Assembly (NCBI GenBank): GCA_902619055.1
Contig: CACNCW010000001.1
Span: 25,223 to 89,222 of the forward strand
Direction: 5' to 3'
From: an uncultured Alphaproteobacteria bacterium
GTDB taxonomy: Bacteria > Pseudomonadota > Alphaproteobacteria > HIMB59 > GCA-002718135
DNA: 64,000 bases
The position numbers were made by a program, and so were the translations under genes. The notes beneath the pieces are model-generated. The model searched no databases. It was not told the DNA's origin and saw nothing but the letters and a program-made list of their open reading frames with translations. This document shows positions 54,949 through 63,067 of this stretch, one piece after another; position 1 is the first letter of the stretch; every line of letters starts with the position of its first letter.

Positions 54949-56441
54949 TCAATAATATTATCATAATCTTTCGTTATTAAGTCATTGAATTTTGTATAAT
55001 TCGCATCGAAATGCATTTTTATTGATCCAATTGGGCCATGTCTTTGCTTTGCTATAATTATCTCAGCTTTATTATAATTGTCATTTGTTAATTGCTGCCA
55101 CCTGGACACTCGATCGTTATATTTAATATCGTCTTCATCAGATTTTCTTATTGGCTCTAATCTTTCAAGATAATAACTTTCCCTATAAATAAACATTACT
55201 ACATCCGAGTCTTGTTCTATTGTTCCACTTTCTCTTAAATCTGCTAATTGAGGTCTCTTATCCTCTCTTTGCTCTACTTGCCTTGATAGTTGAGACAAAG
55301 CAATAATTGGAATATTTAATTCTTTAGCAATTGATTTCAATCCTCTTGTTATTTCAGATATTTCCTGCACTCTTCCATCATTTCTATTATTAGATCCAGA
55401 TGACATCAATTGTAAATAATCAATAATTATTAAGTTGATATCATACAATCTTTTAAGCCTTCTGGCTCGCGCTCTTAATGTTGGAATGGTCAATACTGGA
55501 TTATCGTCAATTATTAAATTCAGGTTTTCTAACTCAGAAGATTTTTTTGCAATAATATTAAAATCATTTTTATTTAGCTCAGCTTTTCGCATTTTATCTC
55601 CTGAAATTTTTGTTTGTTCTGCTAAAATTCTTGTAGCCAGCTGCTCAGAAGACATTTCTAATGAGAAAAATGCAACTTTACCTCCATCAATAATTTTTTT
55701 ATTTCCAAACTCATCTTTTTCTTCTTGATATTTCTTAGCACAATTAAAAGCAATATTAGTTCCTAATGCAGTTTTGCCCATCGATGGTCTGCCAGCTATT
55801 ATTATTAAATCTGATTTATGTAATCCACCTAGTTTATTATCTAAATCTTTAAAACCTGTAGGTACACCAGCAATTTTACCTTCTCTTTTATAGGCTTCAC
55901 TTATTATCTCTACAGCACCTTGTAGAGCATTTCCAAAATTTATAAATGATCTTTCTGAATTCCCTGTTTGAGAGAGGTTAAATAAATCATTTTCTGCATT
56001 TTCTATTAGATTTTCTGCAGTATCTTGATTATTTGAATTAGTATTTTGTATAATGTTATGTGCAATTCCAACTAAATTTCTTTTGACATACAAATCATAA
56101 ATTATTTTTGCATAATTATATGTATTTTGTGTCGAAGGCGTACTATCTTTGAGTTGATTTAAATAATTTACATTATTTAAATTTTCATTCTCCGGTAGAT
56201 AGTTTTTAAGAGTGATAGGAGAAACTAGAATATTTTTATCTAATAAATTTTTTATAGTTAAAAAAATAACTTTGTTAGTTTCATCAACAAAGTGATTTTC
56301 ATTAATTAAATCAGATACTTTCTCATAATTTCTGTTATCCCATAAAATACAACCTATAAGGGCTAATTCAGCATCTGTATTTGCAAAACTTTCTAAGTTA
56401 TTATGATTAATATTATCTGAGTTAATTAATTCAACTGACAT
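54945..56441 (-). CDS. dnaB: Replicative DNA helicase DnaB
   Basis: Hexameric replicative helicase of 498 residues. N-terminal domain with NTDAELALIGCILWDN near 20-35; RecA-like core with Walker A GRPSMGKTALG near 215-225, LEMSSEQLATRIL, IIDYLQLMS and the conserved LSQLSRQVEQREDKRPQLADLRESG. No intein is present. It follows rplI after 83 bases in the same orientation, which is a conserved arrangement with rpsF-rpsR-rplI, and is coupled to alr by a four-base overlap. Confidence 0.97.
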   Translation of the reverse strand: MSVELINSDNINHNNLESFANTDAELALIGCILWDNRNYEKVSDLINENHFVDETNKVIFLTIKNLLDKNILVSPITLKNYLPENENLNNVNYLNQLKDSTPSTQNTYNYAKIIYDLYVKRNLVGIAHNIIQNTNSNNQDTAENLIENAENDLFNLSQTGNSERSFINFGNALQGAVEIISEAYKREGKIAGVPTGFKDLDNKLGGLHKSDLIIIAGRPSMGKTALGTNIAFNCAKKYQEEKDEFGNKKIIDGGKVAFFSLEMSSEQLATRILAEQTKISGDKMRKAELNKNDFNIIAKKSSELENLNLIIDDNPVLTIPTLRARARRLKRLYDINLIIIDYLQLMSSGSNNRNDGRVQEISEITRGLKSIAKELNIPIIALSQLSRQVEQREDKRPQLADLRESGTIEQDSDVVMFIYRESYYLERLEPIRKSDEDDIKYNDRVSRWQQLTNDNYNKAEIIIAKQRHGPIGSIKMHFDANYTKFNDLITKDYDNIIE

Positions 56442-56524
56442 TGATTATAAGTAAACTATCTAGAAATGATCAACAAGTATAAGAAATGAAATTAAGTTGA
56501 TAATATATTAATAGTGTGAATAAA

Positions 56525-56968
56525 TTAGTTCTTATTTACAAAAATAGTTATTTCTTCAGTAATATCTTCGTAAGGGCTTATTTCAATTTTATGCTCACCA
56601 ATTGATTTGATTTGATTTTTTATTAAAACATCATCTGATTTAATCTTTATATTTTTGTCTGATAAGTAATCTAATATTTCTTTTTTAGAGATTGATCCAT
56701 ATAATTGGTCTTTTTCATCTGCTTCTTTATCAAAAGTAATTTTAATTTTTTTAATTTTATCTACTAATGTTTTTGCTTCATGCAATTTTTTTTCTTCGTT
56801 ATTTTTGATTTCATCTTTAATTTTTTCATAGTACTCTAAATTTTTTTTGCTTTCCCTTAAAGCCATTTCATTTGGAAAAAGATAATTTCTAGCATATCCT
56901 GGTTTTACAGAGACTATATCTCCTATCTTTCCAAGTTTTTTAATTGTTGTTTTTAGAATTACTTTCAT
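56525..56968 (-). CDS. rplI: 50S ribosomal protein L9
   Basis: A 147-residue L9 with the N-terminal rRNA-binding domain ([22 protein letters not shown], here motif [12 protein letters not shown] near 22-33), a long lysine-rich helix (about 40-75) and the C-terminal domain with [10 protein letters not shown] near 89-98. It overlaps the rpsR stop by one base (TAATG). The 83-base gap after it before dnaB has a T-rich run but I find no clear hairpin. Confidence 0.95.
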   Translation of the reverse strand: MKVILKTTIKKLGKIGDIVSVKPGYARNYLFPNEMALRESKKNLEYYEKIKDEIKNNEEKKLHEAKTLVDKIKKIKITFDKEADEKDQLYGSISKKEILDYLSDKNIKIKSDDVLIKNQIKSIGEHKIEISPYEDITEEITIFVNKN

Positions 56969-57240
56969 TATGTTATAAATTTATTTGTGTAAGAAAGTAA
57001 AGAAAGAAAACGTGCTCTTTTAATTGCCCTTGCAAGTTCTTTTTGTTTTTTTCTAGATACGCCAGTTATTCTACTTGGTATAATTTTACCTTTTTCAGTT
57101 AAATATCGGGATAATAATCTTATATCTTTATAATCAATTTTTGGTGAACCAGGTTGACTAAATGGACAGAATTTCTTTTTGTTTTCGAATGGAGAATTGG
57201 ATTTTTCTTCTCTTTTTGTATTAAATTTCTTTTTTTTCAT
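56968..57240 (-). CDS. rpsR: 30S ribosomal protein S18
   Basis: A 90-residue S18 with an N-terminal lysine-rich extension ([12 protein letters not shown]), then the core [28 protein letters not shown] (motif [18 protein letters not shown]) and [21 protein letters not shown]. Its N-terminal coding part overlaps rpsF by 20 bases, so S6 and S18, which bind as a heterodimer, are translationally coupled. Confidence 0.96.
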   Translation of the reverse strand: MKKKKFNTKREEKSNSPFENKKKFCPFSQPGSPKIDYKDIRLLSRYLTEKGKIIPSRITGVSRKKQKELARAIKRARFLSLLSYTNKFIT

Positions 57241-57553
57241 TGTTCAACTTTGTTGGTAATTCTTGATGATCTTTAACTTTTATAAAGATATATCTAATTA
57301 AATTTTCTGATTGATTTAGTTCTTGATTTATCTCTTTTATAATTCCTCCAGTAGTTTCAATTTGAAAGAATCTATAAAAAGCTTTTTTAAATTTATTAAT
57401 GCTATAACTAAGGTCTCTTAATCCCCAATTTTCTTCATTAATAATTTTAGCTGATTTTGCTGAAAGTTTAGACTTAAAACTTTCTATTTCACTTTTAAGT
57501 TTGCTTGTTGCTAAATCGGGATTAAATATTAATACTACTTCAAATTTATTCAT
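57221..57553 (-). CDS. rpsF: 30S ribosomal protein S6
   Basis: A 110-residue S6. Core motifs are [11 protein letters not shown] at the start, [26 protein letters not shown] near 40-65 (motif [18 protein letters not shown]) and [20 protein letters not shown] lies before the ATG at 57553. First gene of the rpsF-rpsR-rplI-dnaB-alr block, divergent from fabD across 86 bases that contain a perfect 9-bp inverted repeat. Confidence 0.96.
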   Translation of the reverse strand: MNKFEVVLIFNPDLATSKLKSEIESFKSKLSAKSAKIINEENWGLRDLSYSINKFKKAFYRFFQIETTGGIIKEINQELNQSENLIRYIFIKVKDHQELPTKLNNEKKEI

Positions 57554-57569
57554 ATAACTCCACGGATTA

Positions 57570-57592
57570 TCTTATATTTAATTAATATAAGA
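57570..57592. repeat. 23-bp inverted repeat in the rpsF/fabD divergent region
   Basis: TCTTATATT (57570-57578) and AATATAAGA (57584-57592) are perfect complements around a five-base centre TAATT. It lies 17 bases upstream of rpsF and 48 upstream of fabD. Could be a shared operator or simply overlapping opposed -10 elements; TATAAG on the minus strand would suit rpsF. Confidence 0.4.
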
Positions 57593-57639
57593 GAAGTTGA
57601 TGTTGCATATATTAAATTTTTAAAATAAATCAAGTTATA

Positions 57640-58551
57640 ATGACAACTTTCTTATTTCCTGGTCAAGGCAGTCAAAGCGTAGGAATGGCAAAGGATTTTA
57701 ATGATAATTTTAAAATTTCGAGATTAGTCTTTGAGGAAATAGAAGATTATACCAATATAAATATAAGAAAAATCATATTCTTTAATGAGGAAAATAAATT
57801 AGACTTAACAGAATATACTCAAATTTGTATCTTTGCTTCATCATATGCAATTTTTAAAACCTATTTAAATGAAACTAACACAAGTATTGAAAATGTTAAT
57901 GTTATGATGGGTCATTCACTTGGCGAGTATACTGCTTTAACTTGTTCTAACAAAATTAATCTAAAAGACTGCAGTTTAATTTTAAAAAAAAGAGGAGAAT
58001 TAATGAGCAACGCTGTTCCCCCTAATGAAACTGGAATGGTTGCTTTAATAGGCAAGGACTCTAAATATGTTCAAAAAATCATTGATGATAATAAACTTAA
58101 TTTAGAAATTGCAAATGATAATTCACCAGTACAATTAGTATTGTCCGGGTCTCTAAAAGAAATTAATCAAAGTAAAGATATTTTCTTGCGCAATGATATA
58201 AAAAAATTCATTCCATTAAATGTTTCCGCTGCTTTTCATAGTAGGTATATGTTTAATGCTCAAATTATTTTGAGTAAGGAAATTGATAATTTGCACTTTA
58301 ATTTTAACAAGATCAAAATTATATCTAATTTTGATGGTGAGGTTTATGATGATAATTCGACTATTAAAAAAAAATTACAATCTCAAATGGCTAACAAAGT
58401 AAATTGGGTAAAAAGTATAAAAAAGCTAGAAGAAATTGGAGAAAAAAAGATCATAGAGATTGGGCCTAATAAAATTTTAAGTGGTTTAGTAAAGAGAATC
58501 TCTAATAAATTTGATATTAAATCAATAAATCAAATTGAAGATGTCAAATAA
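57640..58551 (+). CDS. fabD: Malonyl-CoA:ACP transacylase
   Basis: Loads malonyl groups onto ACP for fatty-acid synthesis. The 303-residue protein opens with TTFLFPGQGSQSVGMAKDF (motif FPGQGSQSVGM), has the nucleophile elbow GHSLGEYTAL near 91-100, and the His-containing VSAAFHSRYM near 197-206. First gene of fabD-fabG-acpP-fabF. ATG at 57640; it overlaps the chosen fabG start by 11 bases. Confidence 0.96.
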   Translation: MTTFLFPGQGSQSVGMAKDFNDNFKISRLVFEEIEDYTNINIRKIIFFNEENKLDLTEYTQICIFASSYAIFKTYLNETNTSIENVNVMMGHSLGEYTALTCSNKINLKDCSLILKKRGELMSNAVPPNETGMVALIGKDSKYVQKIIDDNKLNLEIANDNSPVQLVLSGSLKEINQSKDIFLRNDIKKFIPLNVSAAFHSRYMFNAQIILSKEIDNLHFNFNKIKIISNFDGEVYDDNSTIKKKLQSQMANKVNWVKSIKKLEEIGEKKIIEIGPNKILSGLVKRISNKFDIKSINQIEDVK

Positions 58552-59284
58552 TATGAACGATATTAAAAAAATTTTTATAACTGGAGCTTCTGGAGGTATT
58601 GGCTCAGCAATATGTGAAAAATTTATTAGTAATAAATATACTCTAATATTAACTTCTTCATCTGATAGCAATTTGGATAAATTGCAAAGTTGTTATGGAG
58701 TTGATCATTTTTATTACAAAATTGATTTGTCGGATTATAAAGATCTTCAAAATTCATTAGATATAATATCTAAAGAACACAAAGATATATCAGTAATTGT
58801 AAATAATGCAGGAACTACAAAAGATAATTTAATATTCAGAATGAAAGATGATCAATGGTCAAAAGTAATTCAAACTAATCTAAATTCTAATTTTCAGATA
58901 ATCAAAACTTTACTTCCTAATATGCTTTCTCATAAATATGGAAAAATAATTGGTATTTCATCTATTGTTGGATCTACAGGGAACCCAGGCCAAGCAAATT
59001 ATGTTGCTTCAAAGTCTGGAATGGTTGGCCTATATAAATCAATTGCACAGGAGGTTGCAAAAAGAAATATCAATGTAAATGTGATATCTCCCGGTTTTAT
59101 TTCCACAGCTATGACGGATAACTTAACAGACGAGCAAAAAAATAATTATCTAACTAGAATTCCTATGATGAGATTTGGGAGTCCAAAAGATGTTGCTAAT
59201 TTAGTATTTTTTTTATCTTCTGATGATGCTTCTTATATAACAGGTCAAAATTTTCACGTTAATGGTGGAATGTTGATGGTTTAA
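58541..59284 (+). CDS. fabG: 3-oxoacyl-ACP reductase
   Basis: NADPH-dependent short-chain dehydrogenase. From ATG 58541 the protein has 247 residues; an ATG at 58553 (243 residues, MNDIKKIFITG) is equally possible. Rossmann motif TGASGGIG, NNAG (with a following TTKDN typical of FabG), catalytic Ser in GISSIVG and YVASK with Tyr and Lys. The C-terminus ITGQNFHVNGGMLMV is diagnostic for FabG. It overlaps fabD, and acpP follows with its own promoter-like sequence. Confidence 0.95.
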   Translation: MSNNMNDIKKIFITGASGGIGSAICEKFISNKYTLILTSSSDSNLDKLQSCYGVDHFYYKIDLSDYKDLQNSLDIISKEHKDISVIVNNAGTTKDNLIFRMKDDQWSKVIQTNLNSNFQIIKTLLPNMLSHKYGKIIGISSIVGSTGNPGQANYVASKSGMVGLYKSIAQEVAKRNINVNVISPGFISTAMTDNLTDEQKNNYLTRIPMMRFGSPKDVANLVFFLSSDDASYITGQNFHVNGGMLMV

Positions 59285-59288
59285 TTGG

Positions 59289-59317
59289 TTGACATACATT
59301 CAAATAATAATTTAAAA
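59289..59317 (+). promoter_or_regulatory. Possible internal promoter of acpP
   Basis: A perfect TTGACA (59289-59294) followed after 17 bases by the weak -10 TTAAAA (59312-59317), in the 53-base gap between fabG and acpP. AAGGAGA (59326-59332) then precedes the acpP ATG. ACP is needed in large excess over the enzymes, so a separate promoter is plausible. Confidence 0.5.
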
Positions 59318-59337
59318 GAACTAATAAGGAGAAAAAT

Positions 59338-59571
59338 ATGAGTGAAATTCAAGATCAGGTAAGAAAAATTGTTGTAGATCATTTAGGAATTGATGAAACA
59401 AAGGTAGTTCCTGAGGCAAAATTTATTGATGATTTAGGTGCTGATAGTTTAGATACTGTTGAGCTAGTAATGGCTTTTGAAGAAAAATTTGGAATAGAAA
59501 TACCTGATGATGCAGCAGAAACTATTCAAACAGTTCAAAATGCTATAGATTATATTGAGAGTAAAAAATAG
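59338..59571 (+). CDS. acpP: Acyl carrier protein
   Basis: A 77-residue acidic four-helix carrier. The phosphopantetheine attachment serine is S37 in the motif [16 protein letters not shown]. It lies between fabG and fabF, as in most proteobacteria. A good AAGGAG ribosome-binding sequence precedes the ATG, uncommon in this window and consistent with high expression. Confidence 0.98.
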   Translation: MSEIQDQVRKIVVDHLGIDETKVVPEAKFIDDLGADSLDTVELVMAFEEKFGIEIPDDAAETIQTVQNAIDYIESKK

Positions 59572-59588
59572 ATTCAAATTAATTTTTC

Positions 59589-60839
59589 ATGAGAAGAGTT
59601 GTTGTTACTGGAATGGGTTTACTCACATCTATTGGTAATGACAAAGAAAGTACATGGGAAAATCTTATTAATTCATATTCAGGTATAAAAAAAATAAACC
59701 AATTTGATATATCTGATCTACCAGCCAAAATTGCAGGTTACATATCGAATGATCCAGAAGATAAATATTACTTTAACAAATCTTCCTATTTAGAAACAAG
59801 AGACATAAAAAGAAATGACAGGTTCATACAATATGGACTTATTGCAGCTAACATGGCTATTCAAGATGCAGGTTTGATGAATATAAGTGATGAAGATAAG
59901 CTGAAAATTGGTGTTTCAGTTGGATCTGGAATAGGCGGTCTTGAAACTATTTATGAAGGCTCCTTAACTATTAACAATAAAGAAAATAAAAAATTATCTC
60001 CATTTTTTATTCCTTCATCTTTAGTCAATCTACTATCTGGCCAAATATCAATAAAACATGGTTTCAAAGGCCCTAATCATTCAGTTGTTACTGCCTGTGC
60101 AACTGGAGCACACTCAATTGGAGATTCTGGAGAAATAATTAAAAGGGGTGCTGCTGATGTGATGATAGCAGGAGGATCAGAAGCTGCTGTATGTAAATTA
60201 GGTATCGCTGGTTTCTGCGCTGCAAGAAGTCTTAGTACTTCTTTCAATGAAAATCCTGATCAAGCTTCTAGACCTTGGGATAGGGATAGGGATGGATTTG
60301 TAATGGGTGAAGGAGCTGGGATTGTTGTCCTTGAAGAGTTAGAATTTGCTAAAAAAAGAGGTGCGAATATTTATGCAGAATTAATCGGATATGGAATGTC
60401 AGGCGACGCATATCATATAACTTCTCCTTCAGAAGATGGAGATGGTGGTTATAGAGCAATGAAAGAAGCTTTAAAAATGGGAAATATTTCAACTGATAAA
60501 GTAGATTATATTAATGCACATGGTACATCTACAGTCAAAGGAGATGAAATCGAATTAAATGCAATTTCTAGATTATTCAAGCATGATATTTTTGTAAGCT
60601 CAACAAAGTCGTCTATTGGACATCTTCTTGGTGCAGCAGGAAGTGTAGAATCTATATTTTCAATATTATCTTTAAATAAAAATGTTCTTCCAGCTACATT
60701 AAACTTAGAAAATCCTATTAGTACAACTAATATAAATTTAATTCCAAAAATACCTTTGGAAAAAAATATTACTTTTGCATTAAGTAATTCCTTTGGATTT
60801 GGAGGGACTAATACTGCATTATTATTTAAAAGTTTTTAG
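59589..60839 (+). CDS. fabF: 3-oxoacyl-ACP synthase II (KAS II)
   Basis: Chain-elongating condensing enzyme, 416 residues. Catalytic Cys in VTACATGAHSIG near 167-178, His in NAHGTST near 306-312 and His in SSIGHLLGAAGS near 340-351. Ends SNSFGFGGTNTALLFKSF, which is typical. It starts 17 bases after acpP; its last 47 bases overlap the frame assigned to mltG. Confidence 0.97.
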   Translation: MRRVVVTGMGLLTSIGNDKESTWENLINSYSGIKKINQFDISDLPAKIAGYISNDPEDKYYFNKSSYLETRDIKRNDRFIQYGLIAANMAIQDAGLMNISDEDKLKIGVSVGSGIGGLETIYEGSLTINNKENKKLSPFFIPSSLVNLLSGQISIKHGFKGPNHSVVTACATGAHSIGDSGEIIKRGAADVMIAGGSEAAVCKLGIAGFCAARSLSTSFNENPDQASRPWDRDRDGFVMGEGAGIVVLEELEFAKKRGANIYAELIGYGMSGDAYHITSPSEDGDGGYRAMKEALKMGNISTDKVDYINAHGTSTVKGDEIELNAISRLFKHDIFVSSTKSSIGHLLGAAGSVESIFSILSLNKNVLPATLNLENPISTTNINLIPKIPLEKNITFALSNSFGFGGTNTALLFKSF

Positions 60840-61764
60840 TACAATTTTTTTTATCTCTTCTGTTTTAATTATTTCGTACACATTTTTTATTTTAAATAAA
60901 AAAATTGAGCTGGTAAATAATTCATTAACTATAGAAAAAGGTGAAAATATTAAAAGTATATTTAAAAAAAATTCTAAGAATTTATCTAATATTGATATTC
61001 AGATTATTAGTTATTTTTATAAGATTAATAATATAGTTTCAAATAATTATATACATTTTGGTGATTTTTATTTTGAAGAAAAAAAAATAAATATTTTTGA
61101 ATTATTTAAAATAATTTCAAATCCAAGTAATGTTTATTTAAAAATTACAATTATTGAAGGTTGGTCACAAAAACAATTAAATAATGAATTATCCAAATAT
61201 TTTACAAATACTTTTGATATTGCTTATGAAGATATAATAGCCGATACCTATTATTTCAAAAAACATAGTAATTTTAATACATTCGTTAAAAACTTATATA
61301 AAGTAAAAGAAAATTACTTTAAAAATAATTATAGCAACGACATAAATAACTTCTACAATAATAACGAAATAATTACTATAGGTTCTTTGCTGGAAAAAGA
61401 AGGTTTAGATTATAATGATAAATTAAATATATCATCAGTAATATTTAATAGATTACACAAAAAAATGAAATTGCAAATTGATGCAACTGTTATATTTGCA
61501 ATTACTGACGGTCAATATAATTTAGAAAGAAAGTTAAAAATAAGTGATTTAAAAATTAAACACCCTTATAATACATATATTAACAAAGGTTTACCTCCTA
61601 AGCCTATATCGTATGTTGGAAAAAAAACATTAGATATTATTTTTAAAAACTATAAGTCTGATTTTTTGTTTTATTTTTTTGATAAATCTTTAAATAAGCA
61701 TATATTTTCTAAAAATTACGAAGAACACAAAACGAAGTTAAATGAATATAGAAAAAAACAGTAA
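60793..61764 (+). CDS. mltG: Endolytic murein transglycosylase MltG
   Basis: Inner-membrane lytic transglycosylase that trims nascent glycan chains. One N-terminal membrane segment (FSTIFFISSVLIISYTFFIL) is followed by a LysM-like region and the YceG catalytic domain; the catalytic Glu lies in GSLLEKEGL near 200-208, then ISSVIFNRL and LQIDATVIFAITDGQYN. No ATG precedes the membrane segment. Candidates are TTG at 60793, TTG at 60799 or CTG at 60814, all inside the fabF end; the true start is uncertain. It overlaps gmk by 23 bases, with no yicC between them. Confidence 0.9.
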   Translation: MDLEGLILHYYLKVFSTIFFISSVLIISYTFFILNKKIELVNNSLTIEKGENIKSIFKKNSKNLSNIDIQIISYFYKINNIVSNNYIHFGDFYFEEKKINIFELFKIISNPSNVYLKITIIEGWSQKQLNNELSKYFTNTFDIAYEDIIADTYYFKKHSNFNTFVKNLYKVKENYFKNNYSNDINNFYNNNEIITIGSLLEKEGLDYNDKLNISSVIFNRLHKKMKLQIDATVIFAITDGQYNLERKLKISDLKIKHPYNTYINKGLPPKPISYVGKKTLDIIFKNYKSDFLFYFFDKSLNKHIFSKNYEEHKTKLNEYRKKQ

Positions 61765-62371
61765 TTTAATAATTATTTCATCTCCATCTGGAGCAGGTAA
61801 AACTACATTGTGTAAATTATTAATTAAAAAAATGAAAACCTTGACACTATCAATTTCTTATACCTCAAGAGGCAAAAGATTAAATGAAGTTGAAGGTAGA
61901 GATTATTTCTTTGTTACAAAAAAAAAATTTAAATCATTGGAAAAGAAAAATTTTTTTGTAGAAACAGCTTCTAACTTTAATAATTTATATGGTTCTCCTT
62001 TCAAAAATATAAATTTATCTAGAAAAAAAAATTATCATATTTTATTTGATATTGATTGGAAGGGCGCTAGAAAAATCAGAAGATTTTATAAAAAAGAAAA
62101 TATTATAGATTTCTTTATTTTACCACCATCAAAATCTGAATTAAAAAGAAGATTAATTAAAAGAGGAAGAGATAATAATAAAGAAATTAATTTAAGACTT
62201 TCATATGCAATTAACGAAATGAAGCATTATAAAGAATATAAATATGTGCTAATTAATGAAAATGTACAACAAACTGTGCAATATATAAAAAAAATTATTG
62301 AAAGTGATGAGATAATTTCAGCACAAAATAGGATACTTAAATCTAAATTAAAAAAGATTATAAATTTTTAA
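61742..62371 (+). CDS. gmk: Guanylate kinase
   Basis: Phosphorylates GMP to GDP. The 209-residue protein has Walker A SSPSGAGKTTL near 13-23, the GMP-binding SYTSRGKRLNEVEGRDYFFVT (motif TSRGKR...GRDYFFV), and LFDIDWKGARKIR, close to the usual ILDIDVQGA. It overlaps mltG by 23 bases upstream and the convergent rsmA by 24 bases downstream. Confidence 0.96.
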   Translation: MNIEKNSNLIIISSPSGAGKTTLCKLLIKKMKTLTLSISYTSRGKRLNEVEGRDYFFVTKKKFKSLEKKNFFVETASNFNNLYGSPFKNINLSRKKNYHILFDIDWKGARKIRRFYKKENIIDFFILPPSKSELKRRLIKRGRDNNKEINLRLSYAINEMKHYKEYKYVLINENVQQTVQYIKKIIESDEIISAQNRILKSKLKKIINF

Positions 62372-63067
62372 TAAATCATCAATCGTCAATTCATTTACTC
62401 TTTTATTAATAAGATTTTCTTTTTTTTTAAATTTAATATTATTACTGATTTTTTTTCTTATATTTTTAAAAATTAAATTAGTGAATAAATTAATTTTTTC
62501 AAAGTCAATATTTTTCTTTTTTAATTCAAATTTGACAACAGTTGAAATAACTTTTGGTTTAGGTACAAAAACGTTAGGAGAAACATCAAAACAAATTGAA
62601 AAATTTGAAACTATTTTGTTAATAAATTTGTATTTGTTCATATTAGATAAATTATAATTAAATTTTAGAGCAACTTCTCTTTGGACCATCAAAATCATTT
62701 CTAAAATATTCATATTAAAATTAAAAAGATGTAAAATAATTTTTGTACTGACATTATATGGTAAATTCGAAATAATTATTAAATTTTTAAAATTACTTAA
62801 ATCATATTTTAAAATATCTTTTTCAATTATAATTATATTTTTGTTGTTTCTATATTTTGTTTTTAAAATACTTACTAATTCTCTATCTTTTTCTACAAGA
62901 TAAATTTTTTTTGGATCATTTTCTAAAATGATGTCAGTTAAAAATCCATATCCAGGCCCTATTTCTAAAATTATATTTTTATAAATTTTAGTTTGATTAA
63001 TTATTTTTTTACAAATATTTTTATCCTTTATGAAGTTTTGGCTTAAAGATTTTTTAGCTTTTAGCAT
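62348..63067 (-). CDS. rsmA: 16S rRNA dimethyladenosine transferase
   Basis: Dimethylates A1518/A1519 of 16S rRNA (KsgA). The 239 residues are about 30 fewer than most family members; the shortage is in the C-terminal helical domain. Motif I EIGPGYGFLTDII near 36-48 follows KKSLSQNFIKDKNI; the catalytic motif IV reads SNLPYNVSTKII near 99-110; VPKPKV is the family's later motif. It starts 14 bases inside the pdxA 3' end. Very AT-biased, with runs of Lys, Ile and Asn. Confidence 0.93.
   Translation of the reverse strand: MLKAKKSLSQNFIKDKNICKKIINQTKIYKNIILEIGPGYGFLTDIILENDPKKIYLVEKDRELVSILKTKYRNNKNIIIIEKDILKYDLSNFKNLIIISNLPYNVSTKIILHLFNFNMNILEMILMVQREVALKFNYNLSNMNKYKFINKIVSNFSICFDVSPNVFVPKPKVISTVVKFELKKKNIDFEKINLFTNLIFKNIRKKISNNIKFKKKENLINKRVNELTIDDLLKIYNLF

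Noticed and set aside
57554..57569. S6:S18-binding autoregulatory leader before rpsF
   Set aside because: A CCG occurs near the start but only a four-pair A-T stem can be drawn; the known motif needs a longer structured leader.
57636..57641. TATAAT overlapping the fabD start codon
   Set aside because: A -10 box there would place the transcript start inside fabD, so it cannot serve this ATG; probably chance in AT-rich DNA.
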